The notes under the pieces: model-generated
Databases searched by the model: none
What the model was told of the DNA's origin: nothing
Seen by the model: the letters and a program-made list of their open reading frames with translations, nothing else
Position numbers and translations under genes: made by a program
Assembly: GCF_006715565.1 (NCBI RefSeq)
Contig: NZ_VFNL01000001.1
Location: forward strand, 2,852,001 to 2,916,000
Source: Microbacterium sp. SLBN-154
GTDB lineage: Bacteria; Actinomycetota; Actinomycetes; Actinomycetales; Microbacteriaceae
Length of the DNA: 64,000 nt
Direction of reading: 5' to 3'
In this document: positions 1 through 11,447 of the stretch, piece by piece
Position numbering within the stretch: the stretch's first letter is position 1
How the letters are laid out: each line of letters begins with the position of its first letter

Positions 1-1
1 T

Positions 2-562
2 CTGCCCGCGGACTTCTCGTGGACGGAGTCGTTCGGCGTGCGAAGCCAGATCAGCGTCGTCCCCGACGTCTCCTCGAAGGCGGAGGAGCACGTCGCCGTC
101 GGCGATCCGGTGTCGGACACGATCATCGTCGGCAGCGTGATCCCCACCGGTGGCCTGTCCGTGTCCTCCGCCGTCTACCGCTCCGCCGACGGCGTACCGG
201 CCGCCGACGCCTGCACCCCGGAGGCCCTCGTCTGGGAGAGCGAGCCGATCGCGGTGACCGAGGCGGGCGAGTACATCGTGACGTCCCCGGCGATGACCGA
301 ACCGGGAACGTACTACTGGCGGGAGCGTGCGGTGGATGCCGACGGCGACGAGGTGCATCACGGAGGGTGCGGTGTCGCCGCCGAGACGACGATCGTCGAG
401 GAGGCGCCTCCCGCCGCCCCGGCGCCCGCTCTCGCGGCGACCGGGGCGAGCATCGCCACGGTGGCGGCCCCACTGATCCTCGGGCTGACCGTGGTCGTCA
501 CCGGCATCGCGCTCGGGACGTCACGCCGCCGTCGGTTCGAACACGGCGCGAGCATCGGGTAG
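2..562 (+). CDS. C-terminal end of a sortase-anchored surface protein (partial)
   Basis: The reading frame is open from the left edge, so the N-terminus lies outside the window; about 186 residues are visible. The visible part is rich in Val, Thr, Ser and acidic residues with evenly spaced beta-strand-like segments, as in Ig-like or repeat domains of wall proteins. The C-terminus carries the three parts of a cell-wall sorting signal: LAATG, then a hydrophobic segment of about 25 residues, then an arginine-rich tail. LAxTG is the motif known for class E sortases of high-GC Gram-positives. The likely role is an exported protein linked covalently to peptidoglycan; ligand or function cannot be told. 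No sortase gene is in view. Confidence 0.8.
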   Translation: MPADFSWTESFGVRSQISVVPDVSSKAEEHVAVGDPVSDTIIVGSVIPTGGLSVSSAVYRSADGVPAADACTPEALVWESEPIAVTEAGEYIVTSPAMTEPGTYYWRERAVDADGDEVHHGGCGVAAETTIVEEAPPAAPAPALAATGASIATVAAPLILGLTVVVTGIALGTSRRRRFEHGASIG

Positions 563-578
563 GCTTGGGGGGTTGCCA

Positions 579-652
<74 letters not shown>

Positions 653-657
653 CCGCA

Positions 658-689
658 GAGAGGCCTCACCGATATCGGTGAGGCCTCTC
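658..689 (+). terminator. Perfect 32-nt palindrome after tRNA-Pro, probable terminator
   Basis: The sequence is exactly self-complementary over 32 nt (16-bp arms, GAGAGGCC outermost), starting six bases after the tRNA 3' end. In RNA it would form a very stable hairpin. There is no clear U-run, which is common for high-GC actinobacterial terminators. It ends 23 nt before the HAD gene start. Confidence 0.75.
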
Positions 690-712
690 GCACGACACCG
701 AACAGGAGCGCC

Positions 713-1498
713 GTGAACGACACCTCGCCCCCGTCCACCCCGAAGCTCGTCGCCTTCGACCTGGACGACACCCTCGCGCCTTCCAAGAGCGCCATCGATC
801 CCCGCATCGGCGATCAGCTGATCGCGCTGGCCGAGCGCGTCGAAGTCGCCATCATCTCGGGCGGTCAGCTGTCGCAGTTCCGCACGCAGGTCGTCGATCT
901 TCTGCCGGCGGCCGCGTCCGACATCCTCGATCACGTCCACCTGCTGCCCACCTGCGGCACCCAGTACTACCGGATCGATGCCGACGGCATCCGCACGGTC
1001 TACGCGCACAGCCTCACCGACGACCAGAAGTCGCGCGCCATCGCCGCCGTCGAGGAGGAGGCCCGGCGCTTGGGCCTGTGGGAGAGCGAGCCGTGGGGTG
1101 ACATCCTCGAGGACCGAGGGTCGCAGATCACCTTCTCCGCTCTCGGTCAGCAGGCGCCGCTGGACGCCAAGACGGCGTGGGACCCCACCGGCGAGAAGAA
1201 GAACGCCCTCCGCGACGCCGTCGCCGTTCGCATCCCCGACCTCGAGGTCCGATCGGGCGGCTCGACGTCGGTCGACATCACGCACCGCGGAATCGACAAA
1301 GCCTACGGCATGCGTCAGCTCTCCGATCAGACGGGCATCGCGCTCGATGACATGCTCTTCGTCGGAGACCGCCTCGACCCGCACGGCAACGACTACCCCG
1401 TCCTGGCGATGGGTCTGCGCTGCCAGGCCGTCGAGGGCTGGGAGGACACGGCGACCTTCCTCGACGCCCTGCTGCCGACCCTCTCCCCTCGCGCCTGA
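713..1498 (+). CDS. HAD-IIB family phosphatase, phosphomannomutase-like fold
   Basis: This predicted cytoplasmic phosphatase or phosphomutase has 261 residues. HAD motif I is DLDDT (16-20) with the nucleophilic Asp, motif II is SGG (49-51), and motif IV lies in GDRLDPHGND (about 218-227). The block around EDRGSQITFSALG and the GNDYP end resemble eukaryotic-type phosphomannomutases and related HAD-IIB sugar phosphatases. The GTG start at 713 has AGGAG at 704-708. The gene stands alone between the tRNA terminator and a convergent lactate oxidase gene. The substrate is unknown; a hexose or mannose phosphate is a reasonable guess from the fold only. Confidence 0.8.
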   Translation: MNDTSPPSTPKLVAFDLDDTLAPSKSAIDPRIGDQLIALAERVEVAIISGGQLSQFRTQVVDLLPAAASDILDHVHLLPTCGTQYYRIDADGIRTVYAHSLTDDQKSRAIAAVEEEARRLGLWESEPWGDILEDRGSQITFSALGQQAPLDAKTAWDPTGEKKNALRDAVAVRIPDLEVRSGGSTSVDITHRGIDKAYGMRQLSDQTGIALDDMLFVGDRLDPHGNDYPVLAMGLRCQAVEGWEDTATFLDALLPTLSPRA

Positions 1499-1501
1499 CG
1501 T

Positions 1502-1523
1502 CGCTCAGCGCGCGCGCTGAGCG
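1502..1523. terminator. 22-nt perfect palindrome at the convergent HAD/oxidase junction
   Basis: CGCTCAGCGCG is followed immediately by its exact reverse complement. The palindrome begins 4 nt after the + strand stop and covers the last codons and stop of the minus-strand oxidase (stop at 1505-1507). It can fold in transcripts from either side, so it is a likely bidirectional terminator that also encodes the oxidase C-terminus. Confidence 0.6.
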
Positions 1524-2776
1524 CGCGCCGCATCGCCGACCGGCACCAGACGGGTGAGCTGCGTCACGTGCGCGGGCTCCAGCTCCGCGAGGCTGGACAC
1601 CCCCAGCAGGCGCATCGTGCGCTCGATCTCCTCCCGGAGGATCGCGATCGCCCGATCGACGCCGGCACGCCCGCCCGCCATCAGGCCGTACAGGTAGGCC
1701 CGTCCGACGAGGGTGAAGGAGGCGCCGAGTGCGATCGACGCGACGATGTCGGCACCGTGCATGATCCCGGTGTCGACCATCACCGTCGCGTCCTTGCCGA
1801 CCTCCCGCACGACATGCGGAAGCAGGTGGAAGGGCACCGGAGCGCGATCGAGTTGACGCCCCCCGTGGTTCGACAGGACGATGCCGTCCACGCCCGCCTC
1901 GATCAGGCGCACGGCATCCTCGACCGTCTGAACGCCCTTGACGACGATCTTGCCCGGCCAGAGGTCCCGGATGACACCGAGGTCGTCGTAGCTGATGGTC
2001 GGGTCCATCGCGGCATCCAGCAGCTCTCCGACCGTGCCACCGGTCGAATTCAGTGAGGCGAACTCCAGCTTCGGCGTCGTCAGAAAATCGAACCACCACC
2101 ACGGCCGCGGGAGGGCGTTGAGGATCGTCCCGATCGTCAGCTGAGGCGGGATCGAGAAGCCGTTCCGCTTGTCGCGGAGGCGCGCCCCCGCCACCGGGGT
2201 GTCGACGGTGAACAGCAGCGTGTCGAATCCGGCCGCCGCAGCCCGTCGAACGAGCTCGTAGGAGATCTCCCGGTCGCGCATGACGTACAGCTGGAACCAG
2301 TTGCGACCATGCGGGTTCGTGGCTCTCACGTCCTCGATGGAGGTCGTCCCGAGCGTCGAGAGCGTGAACGGGATCCCCGCGGCGCCCGCCGCCGAGGCGC
2401 CGGCCCGCTCCCCCGCGGTATGCATCAGACGGGTGAACCCTGTCGGTGCGATCCCGAACGGCAACGCGCTCGTGCCGCCGAGGACGGTGAGGGAGGTATC
2501 GACGTGCTCGGCGGGTCGGAGGATCGACGGGTGGAACTCAACGTCCTCGAAGGCGCGCCGCGCCCGTGCCAGCGACAGCTCTCCCTCGGCCGCCCCGTCG
2601 GTGTAGTCGAACGCCGCCTTCGGCGTGCGGCGCTGGGCGATCGCCCGGAGATCGGCGATGGTGAGGGCCGAGGTGAGGCGGCGCCGAGTGCCGTTCAGCT
2701 CGGGACGCTTGAACCGCATGAGCTCGCGCAGGTCTGCCGGCACAGGCAGCTGTCGCCGGGTGGTGGGCTCGGTCAT
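1505..2776 (-). CDS. lldD: FMN-dependent alpha-hydroxy-acid oxidase / L-lactate dehydrogenase
   Basis: This 423-residue enzyme has the TIM-barrel FMN-dependent alpha-hydroxy-acid dehydrogenase fold. It would oxidise L-lactate (or a related 2-hydroxy acid) to the 2-keto acid, passing electrons to the quinone pool or oxygen. The family signature SNHGGRQ (302-308) carries the catalytic His at about 304, and further conserved blocks ([29 protein letters not shown]) are intact. The start overlaps the upstream FadR-type regulator by ATGA, so the two form one transcription unit. The lactate assignment rests on the family and on this regulator pairing, which is typical of lactate utilisation loci. 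Mycofactocin- or glycolate-type relatives are alternatives. Confidence 0.85.
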   Translation of the reverse strand: MTEPTTRRQLPVPADLRELMRFKRPELNGTRRRLTSALTIADLRAIAQRRTPKAAFDYTDGAAEGELSLARARRAFEDVEFHPSILRPAEHVDTSLTVLGGTSALPFGIAPTGFTRLMHTAGERAGASAAGAAGIPFTLSTLGTTSIEDVRATNPHGRNWFQLYVMRDREISYELVRRAAAAGFDTLLFTVDTPVAGARLRDKRNGFSIPPQLTIGTILNALPRPWWWFDFLTTPKLEFASLNSTGGTVGELLDAAMDPTISYDDLGVIRDLWPGKIVVKGVQTVEDAVRLIEAGVDGIVLSNHGGRQLDRAPVPFHLLPHVVREVGKDATVMVDTGIMHGADIVASIALGASFTLVGRAYLYGLMAGGRAGVDRAIAILREEIERTMRLLGVSSLAELEPAHVTQLTRLVPVGDAARAQRAR

Positions 2777-3528
2777 GTCTTCGTCCTCTCCGAGGGCGTG
2801 GATGTCTCACGGGCCAGGCGGGCGTCGGCGTAGTACCCGACGATGTGGGCGCGCACGAGGTCACGGGCGCGTCCGGGGTCACCCGCCTCGACCGCCTCAA
2901 CGATGGCGCGGTGCTCGAGCTGGAGCCGCGTCGACATCGCCGACCAGTCCGCCACGCGTGCGGCACCGATCCGCACATACGACTCGATCGCACTGCGCAG
3001 TCCCGCCATCGTGGCGGTGATGACGAGATTTCCGGATGCTTCGGCGAGGCCGAGATGGAACTGCGCGTCGAGCGTCAGGAATTCGTCACGGGTACGCTCT
3101 GCGACGTCCATGGCGTCGAGGATGCGGCGGACCGGGGCCGTGTCGGGCGCGCCCTGCGAGGCGAGATCTTCCACGACGGCGCTCTCCAGCGCCACCCGGG
3201 TGCGGACCACGTCGTCGAGAGGGAACCCGTGTGCGGCCACCTGCAGTCGGAGAAGCGCCGACATACCACCGCGCGGGGTGGCGATGATCACCGCCCCCGA
3301 GCTGGGCCCCGAACCCGTCCCGGTACGGATGAGCCCCATCACCTCGAGAACACGAAGCGCTTCACGCACGCTCGAGCGTCCGACCCCGAGGCGTGCCGCG
3401 AGGTCGCGCTCGGGCGGAAGGTGATCACCGGGGGCGAGGGTGTCGTCGAGGAGGTCGCGCTCGATGTGCTCGAGGACGACCTGCCACGCTCGCGGGGCGG
3501 GCGACGGGGGATCGTCTGGTGAGGGCAT
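2773..3528 (-). CDS. FadR-subfamily GntR transcriptional regulator
   Basis: This 251-residue DNA-binding repressor or activator has an N-terminal winged helix (about 15-80, including [25 protein letters not shown]) and a C-terminal helical FCD ligand domain. It is translationally coupled to the downstream oxidase gene (ATGA overlap), and a perfect operator-like palindrome lies 33 nt upstream of its start. It is therefore expected to autoregulate and to control the oxidase in response to lactate or a similar 2-hydroxy acid, as LldR/LldR-like proteins do. The effector is inferred from context. Confidence 0.85.
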   Translation of the reverse strand: MPSPDDPPSPAPRAWQVVLEHIERDLLDDTLAPGDHLPPERDLAARLGVGRSSVREALRVLEVMGLIRTGTGSGPSSGAVIIATPRGGMSALLRLQVAAHGFPLDDVVRTRVALESAVVEDLASQGAPDTAPVRRILDAMDVAERTRDEFLTLDAQFHLGLAEASGNLVITATMAGLRSAIESYVRIGAARVADWSAMSTRLQLEHRAIVEAVEAGDPGRARDLVRAHIVGYYADARLARETSTPSERTKT

Positions 3529-3561
3529 GAGGTCTCCGATGGGCAGGTGGCCACCCTACTC

Positions 3562-3576
3562 TGTGGTCAGACCACA
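3562..3576. promoter_or_regulatory. Operator-like palindrome TGTGGTCAGACCACA
   Basis: The 15-nt sequence is a perfect inverted repeat with 7-nt arms around a central A. It contains TGGTCAGACCA, which matches the TGGTnnnACCA consensus known for FadR-subfamily GntR regulators such as LldR. It sits between the regulator gene (start 3528) and the end of tdk, where a promoter for the regulator/oxidase unit is expected. Confidence 0.75.
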
Positions 3577-3589
3577 TGCAACCGACGAT

Positions 3590-4243
3590 CTACCGCCCGT
3601 CGAGACGTCCGCCCGATTCGCGCAGGTAGCACTCCGCGCACATGGATTCGTAGGTCACGCGGTCGGCCGAGAGCTCGTCGATCGCGACCTGGTCGCCGTC
3701 GAAGACGAACCGGCCGCTGACCAGCCGGGCGTTGAAGAGGGCCTTGCTCCCGCAACGGCAGATCGTCTTCAGCTCCTCGAGACTGTGGGCGAGCTCCATC
3801 AACCGGGCGGACCCGGGAAAGGCATCGGTACGGAAGTCGGTACGGATGCCGTAGGCGAGAACCGGCACACCGTCGAGGACGACGATGCGCAGCAGATCAT
3901 CGACCTGTTCGCGCGTGAGGAACTGGGCCTCGTCGATGAGGAGACAGGCCACGTCAGGGATGGTCTCGCCCGCCTCGGGAACGAGCGCATCCTCCGCCGC
4001 TCGCCGGACGCGCTCACGGTGCTCGCCGAACAGCAGGCGGATGTCGTCGTCGGGTCCGACGAGGAAGTCGACATCGCGAGTGACTCCCAGACGACTCGAG
4101 ACCTTGGCGGCATCCTTGGTGTCGATCGCCGGCTTGGCGAGCAGAACGTGCTGTCCGCGCTCTTCATAGTTGTAGGCGGCCTGCAGCAGAGCGGTCGACT
4201 TCCCGGAGTTCATCGCGCCGTAGCGGAAATACAGCTTTGCCAC
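3590..4243 (-). CDS. tdk: Thymidine kinase (type II)
   Basis: This enzyme phosphorylates thymidine with ATP in the pyrimidine salvage pathway. The 217 residues fit the TK1-like family. The P-loop is GAMNSGKST (9-17); DEAQF (104-108) holds the catalytic Glu and Walker B region; the C-terminal half has CRC and CAEC cysteines in the zinc-binding region; and the lasso/substrate region near VTYESMC is conserved. The start is GTG at 4243. It is followed 30 nt upstream by the DUF2207 gene on the same strand, but no shared function is evident. Confidence 0.93.
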   Translation of the reverse strand: MAKLYFRYGAMNSGKSTALLQAAYNYEERGQHVLLAKPAIDTKDAAKVSSRLGVTRDVDFLVGPDDDIRLLFGEHRERVRRAAEDALVPEAGETIPDVACLLIDEAQFLTREQVDDLLRIVVLDGVPVLAYGIRTDFRTDAFPGSARLMELAHSLEELKTICRCGSKALFNARLVSGRFVFDGDQVAIDELSADRVTYESMCAECYLRESGGRLDGR

Positions 4244-4272
4244 CCCGAGAGTCTAGGCCCCGGCGGATCCGA

Positions 4273-6243
4273 TCACCGGCCGCCGAATCCGCCGCCGCCT
4301 CCCCCGCCTCCCGAGAACCCTCCGCCGCTGGAGCTGCCCGATGAGGACCAGCTGCTCGGGGACGACGACCCCGAAGACGAGAACGATCCGCCGCGCGACA
4401 CCGGCGTGGCCGCGAGACGACCGATCGAGGAGGACGCCCGCGACAGGGAGTCGGTGGTGACCGCATCGAAGAGGGCCGCACGGGCACCCGCCTCCGTGGG
4501 AGTATGCGCGGCGGTGCGGATCACATCGATCCAGTCCTGCTGCATCCCGAAGAGCACCGCGTAGGGCAGCAAACGCTCGTAGAGATTGACCACGTCCGCA
4601 CCGGGCGCGCCCGGCGCCTCGGCGAAGGGGCGCCGGCCGGAGGAGACCAGATCCGCTGTCGCCGGCGCCTGGGCCGCCCGAAGGCGATCTTCCTCCGCGA
4701 GCGAGAGGTAGCGGCGGATTCCCTCGAGGTAGGTCCGGTGGCGCCCCCCGGCGAGGGTCAGGGTCGAGCCCGGCACGGAGAAGAACGGCAGGACGATGAA
4801 CGCCGCGAACGCGCTGGCGATCGCAAGCCCGTAGATCCACCCGCCGACCTCGCCCAGGTCCTGGATCACGGACGGAACCTCGTCGAGGAAGAAGGCCAGG
4901 AGGATGCCGGTGGTCAGGCCGCCGAACTGAAGGAGACTGCGGACACGTCCGATCCAGCCGGGCGTGACGGTACGGTACCCGCGATCGATGGTGGCCCGGT
5001 CGATCTGGCGCACATACGCCACCGCGCGACTGGGGGGATTTCGCGTGAAGGCGCCGAGGTCGACCCGGTCGCCGGGCGCGGCATCCTTGCCGTACAACGC
5101 CGTCACGACGCGGCGATCGTCATGGGCCAGACCCGTGTCATCCCGCAGAACCACGGAGAAATCGTCCGCTCCGGCCCTGTCGCCCGAGCCGACGATCTCG
5201 ACCTTATCGCGAACGGCCAGATCGACGACGTGTGCGGCCAGAGCGCGTTCGGGGACACCCCACACCCCCGCCGACAGGGTGGGCGACTCATCCTCGGCGG
5301 GGGTGTAGTGCACGACCACCGGCGACCGATCCGGATTTCGCCGCAGCACCGCTCGCAGCACCACCAGGAAGAGGAGGCCACCGACACCGCACGCCAGCCC
5401 TGCACCGGGAAGCACCCACTCCCACCACGGGTAGGGCGGCGGGGGCGGCGGAGAGACAGCGGCGAACGTGCCGGTGGCGAAGCCGAGCGAGACGGTGACG
5501 TTCTCGTCGGGGCCGAGCCCGGTGTCATCCGCGATGAACGAGGCCTCGACCGACGGCGCAGCGCCGGCATCGAGACCGGCAGCCCAGGCCGCCACCGCCG
5601 CGCCCAGCGCCGTCGGCGGGGCCGCCTCCCGGATGTCGCAGAGTTCCGTCGAGCCCGCGGGACCGGTGTAGCAGAAGGCGCGCCCCGGCAGCAGGCCGTC
5701 GGCCGGATCGCCGAGCACATGCACGACGGCCTCGACGGCGTCGAAGGGCTGCGCGTGATCGGTGCCGACGGTGTCCCAGGTGAACTCGTCGGCGTCGGTG
5801 TCGTCGTAGCGCACGACCACGTCGGTCATCGTGTAGGAGATAACGTAGGTCTGCGCGCCCCGTACATAGGAGTCGTCTCCGGTCAGGACGTAGACGAACT
5901 CCTCATCCTCCTCCGTCCACCACGGGATCGGCTCCCCGCCCTCACCCGTGACGCTCACGACGGACGTGTCGTGATCCACGCCCGAGTCGGCCTTCGGGAT
6001 CGCGCGGACGATGCCGCGATTCTGGTCGAACTCGGGGAACCGGGCGACGATCGTCTCGGTGGTGAACAGCGCACTGCGTCCGCTCGGCTCCCGCCCGAGC
6101 CAGTACTCCCCCGCGAAGGAGTCGTAGGAGAAATCGTCGACGTCAGCCGAAACGGCCTCGGCCGCGCTCGGCCCCGGCGCCGAGATGCCGGCGACGGATG
6201 CCAGCAGCAGCCCCGCGACCGCCACGCTCTTCGCGAACACCAC
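4273..6243 (-). CDS. DUF2207 domain membrane protein with glycine-rich tail
   Basis: This 656-residue protein is predicted to be exported and membrane-anchored, with function unknown. It begins with a signal-like hydrophobic stretch (about 3-28) ending in an Ala-rich cleavage region. A large extracytoplasmic N-terminal domain matches the DUF2207 pattern ([24 protein letters not shown], paired conserved tryptophans). Central and C-terminal hydrophobic helices follow (one near residue 290, more near 430-490). The extreme C-terminus is a Ser/Gly tract ending in about nine consecutive glycines and GGR, a hallmark of this family. The start is GTG. The neighbour relation to tdk and mqo gives no functional clue. 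Confidence 0.8.
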   Translation of the reverse strand: MVFAKSVAVAGLLLASVAGISAPGPSAAEAVSADVDDFSYDSFAGEYWLGREPSGRSALFTTETIVARFPEFDQNRGIVRAIPKADSGVDHDTSVVSVTGEGGEPIPWWTEEDEEFVYVLTGDDSYVRGAQTYVISYTMTDVVVRYDDTDADEFTWDTVGTDHAQPFDAVEAVVHVLGDPADGLLPGRAFCYTGPAGSTELCDIREAAPPTALGAAVAAWAAGLDAGAAPSVEASFIADDTGLGPDENVTVSLGFATGTFAAVSPPPPPPYPWWEWVLPGAGLACGVGGLLFLVVLRAVLRRNPDRSPVVVHYTPAEDESPTLSAGVWGVPERALAAHVVDLAVRDKVEIVGSGDRAGADDFSVVLRDDTGLAHDDRRVVTALYGKDAAPGDRVDLGAFTRNPPSRAVAYVRQIDRATIDRGYRTVTPGWIGRVRSLLQFGGLTTGILLAFFLDEVPSVIQDLGEVGGWIYGLAIASAFAAFIVLPFFSVPGSTLTLAGGRHRTYLEGIRRYLSLAEEDRLRAAQAPATADLVSSGRRPFAEAPGAPGADVVNLYERLLPYAVLFGMQQDWIDVIRTAAHTPTEAGARAALFDAVTTDSLSRASSSIGRLAATPVSRGGSFSSSGSSSPSSWSSSGSSSGGGFSGGGGGGGGFGGR

Positions 6244-6268
6244 GGCGCCAGCGTAGCGATCGCCGCGA

Positions 6269-7780
6269 TCAGGCGGTGAGCGCGAGCGCCTCTGCCGTCT
6301 CGGACAGCACCTCTTCGGCGACCTCGGGCCGCGGGTTCAGCGTGTGACCGTAGCTCGGGATCAGCTGCTGCAGCCGCGGCTCCCATTCGGCGATCCGGTC
6401 GGGGAAGCACGTCTTCAGCAGCCCGAGCATGATCGACACCGCCGTCGACGCCCCGGGCGAGGCGCCGAGAAGCCCGGCGATCGTCCCGTCCGCCGAAGTG
6501 ACCACCTCGGTGCCGAACTGCAGCACGCCGCCCTTCTTCGGATCCTTCTTCATGACCTGCGCACGCTGACCGGCCTGCAGCAGTTCCCAATCCTCATCAC
6601 GCGCGGTCGGCATGAAGTCGCGAAGGCTGTCGACCTTGCGCGCGTGGTTCTTCAGCAGCTCGCCGACGAGGTACTTGATGAGCCCGGGGTTGTCGACGGC
6701 GACCTTCAGCATCGGCAGGATGTTCCCCGGCCTGACCTGCGCGACGATGTCGGTGATCTTGCCGTTCTTCAAGAACTTCGGGCTGAATGTGGCGAACGGG
6801 CCGAACAGCAGCGAGGCCTCGCCGTCGACGACGCGCGTGTCGAGGTGCGGCACCGACATCGGCGGTGCCCCGACCGAGGCCTGGGAGTAGACCTTGGCAC
6901 GGTGCTGCGCCACGAGGGCGGGATTGCTGGTCTTCAGCCACTGCCCCCCGATCGGGAAGACGCCGTATCCGCCGATCTCGGGGATGCGGCTGGACTGCAG
7001 GAGCTTCAGGGCCCATCCACCCGCACCGACGAACACGAACCGCGCGCGAGTCTCTCCGGGGGTGTGGCCGATGGTGTTGCGCCACCGCACCCGCCATGTG
7101 CCGTCCCCCGCGCGCCGGATCTTCTTCACCTCGCGATTGGTGACGACCTCCGCACCCTTCTCGACGAGGTCGTCGAACAGCTGTCGGGTGAGCGCACCGA
7201 AGTCGACGTCGGTCCCACTGGGGACCCGCGTCGCAGCGAACGGCTCGCCCTTCCTGCGCTTCTTCATCAGCAGCGGGGCCCACTGGTTGATCACCCGCGA
7301 GTCCTCGCTGTACTCGATGCCGGCGAAGAGCGGCTGCTGCCGGAGTACCTCGTAACGCTTCCGGAGGTAGGCGACGTCCTTCTCGCCCGTGACGAAGGTC
7401 ATGTGCGGGGTGGCGTTGATGAAGGTGGACGGCTCGTCGAGCACACCCCGGTCGACCAGGGATGACCAGAGCTGGCGGCTCTGCTGGAACTGCTCGTTGA
7501 TCGCGATCGCCTTGGCGGGGTCGAGCGATCCGTCCGGGCCCTCGGGCATGTAGTTCAGCTCGCACAACGCTGCGTGACCGGTCCCGGCGTTGTTCCAGGC
7601 GTTGGAGCTCTCGAGGGCCACGTCGCTCAGTCGTTCGTAGACGACGATCTTCCAGTCCGGCTGGATCTCCTTGAGCAGGGTGCCGAGGGTGGCCGACATG
7701 ATGCCCCCGCCGATCAGGACGACGTCGATGACCTCGTCTGGTGCCGCCGGTGGGGTCTCGGAATCGGAGGAATCAGTCAC
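6269..7780 (-). CDS. mqo: Malate:quinone oxidoreductase
   Basis: This FAD-dependent, membrane-associated enzyme oxidises malate to oxaloacetate and reduces quinone, replacing or bypassing malate dehydrogenase in the citric acid cycle of many actinobacteria. The 503 residues agree with the family. The FAD-binding motif [10 protein letters not shown] starts near residue 24. Conserved blocks include [21 protein letters not shown], a long central region with [13 protein letters not shown], and a C-terminal GASPGASTA. The start is GTG at 7780. The asd gene lies 100 nt upstream in the same orientation. Confidence 0.95.
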   Translation of the reverse strand: MTDSSDSETPPAAPDEVIDVVLIGGGIMSATLGTLLKEIQPDWKIVVYERLSDVALESSNAWNNAGTGHAALCELNYMPEGPDGSLDPAKAIAINEQFQQSRQLWSSLVDRGVLDEPSTFINATPHMTFVTGEKDVAYLRKRYEVLRQQPLFAGIEYSEDSRVINQWAPLLMKKRRKGEPFAATRVPSGTDVDFGALTRQLFDDLVEKGAEVVTNREVKKIRRAGDGTWRVRWRNTIGHTPGETRARFVFVGAGGWALKLLQSSRIPEIGGYGVFPIGGQWLKTSNPALVAQHRAKVYSQASVGAPPMSVPHLDTRVVDGEASLLFGPFATFSPKFLKNGKITDIVAQVRPGNILPMLKVAVDNPGLIKYLVGELLKNHARKVDSLRDFMPTARDEDWELLQAGQRAQVMKKDPKKGGVLQFGTEVVTSADGTIAGLLGASPGASTAVSIMLGLLKTCFPDRIAEWEPRLQQLIPSYGHTLNPRPEVAEEVLSETAEALALTA

Positions 7781-7879
7781 GACACGATTCTACGCGCCGC
7801 GGAAAACCTCCCGATCAGAGCGCGGGTCCGCGCGCCGAAAGGATGGCGGATCTTTCTCGTCATCGAAAGACCGGTGGGG

Positions 7880-9623
<1,744 letters not shown>

Positions 9624-9695
9624 ACTCCGCCTCCGCTCGACTCACATCCGGGGAGCCGACACGCGAATGCTAGAGCGCGAGGCTGGAGATGCGCC

Positions 9696-10277
9696 TCATG
9701 TTCCCGGACGACGACGGGCGTACTCGTTGATGAGGACGCCGGAGTGGAAGGTCCGGCTCGCCTCCAGGGTGAACGCGGTCGGGTCATAGCCGGTGGCGAA
9801 GAGCGGACGCCCGTCGCCGAAGACGACGGGATTGACCTTCAGCACCAGGCGGTCGATGTCGTCGAGCAGCTGCCCGGCGAGATCGCCTCCGCCGCAGAGC
9901 CAGATGTCACCGCCCCCGCGCGCCTTCAGGTCCGCCACGACGCGCCGGGGATCATCCCGCGCCACGCGCACCCCCGCACCCACGTCTGCCTGCGTGCGGG
10001 TACGCGAGAAGACGATCTGGTCGAGGTGCGCGTACGGCGAGTCGGTCGCGCTCAGGCCGGCGGCGAAGGTGTTCCATCCCATCAGCACGGTGGAGAACCT
10101 CTCGCGGGGCGCCGTCGAACCGGACTGCTCATAGAAGGCGGAGGGGAGCGTGTCCGCCCACTCGACCTGGATCGCCTCCAGGTGATCACCCGTCATCGGA
10201 AAGGCCTCGAATCCCCCGTCGGGCGCGCAGATCCGCCCGTCGAGACTGATCGCGACGTAGTAGACGAGGTCCGTCAT
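9696..10277 (-). CDS. RibD C-terminal / dihydrofolate-reductase-like protein
   Basis: This 193-residue cytoplasmic oxidoreductase has the dihydrofolate reductase fold as found in the RibD C-terminal family. It starts with VYYVAISLDGRIC, and has GWNTFAAGL, a VFSRT strand, and an NADPH-loop-like GGGDLAGQLLD. The ATG at 10277 is preceded by AAGGTGG. The protein is not a classical FolA; such paralogues are common in actinobacteria with unknown substrates. It is divergent from a TetR gene and shares with it a promoter region holding two matching palindromes, so that regulator probably controls it. It may act on a xenobiotic, but nothing in the sequence shows this. Confidence 0.8.
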   Translation of the reverse strand: MTDLVYYVAISLDGRICAPDGGFEAFPMTGDHLEAIQVEWADTLPSAFYEQSGSTAPRERFSTVLMGWNTFAAGLSATDSPYAHLDQIVFSRTRTQADVGAGVRVARDDPRRVVADLKARGGGDIWLCGGGDLAGQLLDDIDRLVLKVNPVVFGDGRPLFATGYDPTAFTLEASRTFHSGVLINEYARRRPGT

Positions 10278-10290
10278 GGTTCCACCTTTC

Positions 10291-10327
10291 ACAACAGCTG
10301 TTGTGGTTAACATACGACAGATGTCGT
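10291..10327. promoter_or_regulatory. Twin palindromic operators in the reductase/TetR divergent region
   Basis: Two related inverted repeats lie between the divergent genes. ACAACAGCTGTTGT (10291-10304) is a perfect 14-nt palindrome, and ACGACAGATGTCGT (10314-10327) has perfect 6-nt arms. Both fit ACRACA-GN-TGTYGT and their centres are 23 bp apart, close to two helical turns. This is the arrangement expected for a TetR-family repressor binding as two dimers and controlling both genes. Confidence 0.75.
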
Positions 10328-10347
10328 GGTCGCGCTAGGGTGAGGGC

Positions 10348-10950
10348 GTGGCCCGGAACGATGCACGGCGGCAGACACTCGCAGACGCGGGACTCTCCGT
10401 CATCGCGCACGAGGGGATGCGGGGTCTCACCCATCGGGCCGTCGACGCTCGGGCCGGGGTGCCCAGGGGCACGACCTCGAACTACTTCCGCAGCCGCGCC
10501 GCGCTCATCGCGGCGCTGGTCCACCGGATCGGGGAGCGACTGGCGCCGGACCCGACAGTGTACGCCCCGTGGCAGGATCGCGCTCCGACGCCCTCTCTGT
10601 TCGCCGACTACGCGCGTGACATCGTCCGCCGGCTGCTGGCCGACCGCGACGTCTCGCTCGCACTGTTCACCCTCCGCATCGAGGCCGCGCGCAATCCGGA
10701 GATCGCCGTACCACTGAGGGAATGGATCCGGACAGGCTTCGCCGCCGACGTCGCGTTCAACCGGAGTGCGGGCCTGCCCGGCGGCGACTTCGAGATCGCG
10801 CTGTTCCACTACGCGCTGGAGGGGCTGGTCCTGGACAGGCTCACCGTATCGATCGATCCGGAGATCTCGACCGACGCCGCTGTCGACGCCTTCGTGCGGG
10901 GGATCCTGGGCGATGACCCGCCCGCGGGTCAGCGCCCCGTGCCGGCGTAG
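10348..10950 (+). CDS. TetR/AcrR family transcriptional regulator
   Basis: This 200-residue repressor has an N-terminal helix-turn-helix (about 8-52, with [29 protein letters not shown]) and a C-terminal ligand/dimerisation domain. The start is GTG at 10348. It is transcribed away from the reductase gene, with two palindromes between them. Its 3' end overlaps the 3' end of the convergent aspartokinase gene by 22 nt. It is likely to repress itself and the reductase. The ligand is unknown. Confidence 0.87.
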   Translation: MARNDARRQTLADAGLSVIAHEGMRGLTHRAVDARAGVPRGTTSNYFRSRAALIAALVHRIGERLAPDPTVYAPWQDRAPTPSLFADYARDIVRRLLADRDVSLALFTLRIEAARNPEIAVPLREWIRTGFAADVAFNRSAGLPGGDFEIALFHYALEGLVLDRLTVSIDPEISTDAAVDAFVRGILGDDPPAGQRPVPA

Positions 10951-11447
10951 ACGACAGCCTCGGTCTCGCCGTCCAGACCGTAGGCGGTGTGGACGACGCG
11001 GGCAGCCTCGCCGAGGTTGTCACCCCGGACGACGACAGAGGTGCGGATCTCGGAGGTCGAGATCATCTCGATGTTGATCCGCGCGACACTCAGGGCCTCG
11101 AACAGCGTCGCCGCCACGCCCGAGTGCGTACGCATACCGGCACCGACGATCGAGAGCTTGCCGATCTGGTCATCGTGGACGAGGCTCTGGAACCCCACCT
11201 CCGACTGCTCGCCGGCGAGGGCCTTCAGTGCCGCCGTCGCGTCGGACTTCGGCAGAGTGAAGGAGATGTCGGTGAGGCCGGTCGCCGCCGCGGAGGCGTT
11301 CTGGACGATCATGTCGACGTTGGCGCCCGACTTGGCCACGATCTTGAAGATGTCCGCCGCCTTGCCGGGCACATCGGGAACACCGATGACGGTGATCTTG
11401 GCCTGGCTGAGGTCGGTGGCGACTCCGGCGACGATCGGCTCTTCCAT
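10929..11447 (-). CDS. Aspartokinase beta subunit from an internal in-frame start
   Basis: An in-frame ATG at 11447 ([12 protein letters not shown]) is preceded by AAGGGAGAGAAC, a clear ribosome binding site inside the coding sequence. The product would be 172 residues made only of the two ACT domains. In Corynebacterium glutamicum and Bacillus the aspartokinase beta subunit is made from such an internal start, and the corynebacterial beta subunit has the same length and starts with MEE. The holoenzyme would then be alpha2beta2. Production of the short form is inferred from the site, not shown. Confidence 0.7.
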   Translation of the reverse strand: MEEPIVAGVATDLSQAKITVIGVPDVPGKAADIFKIVAKSGANVDMIVQNASAAATGLTDISFTLPKSDATAALKALAGEQSEVGFQSLVHDDQIGKLSIVGAGMRTHSGVAATLFEALSVARINIEMISTSEIRTSVVVRGDNLGEAARVVHTAYGLDGETEAVVYAGTGR

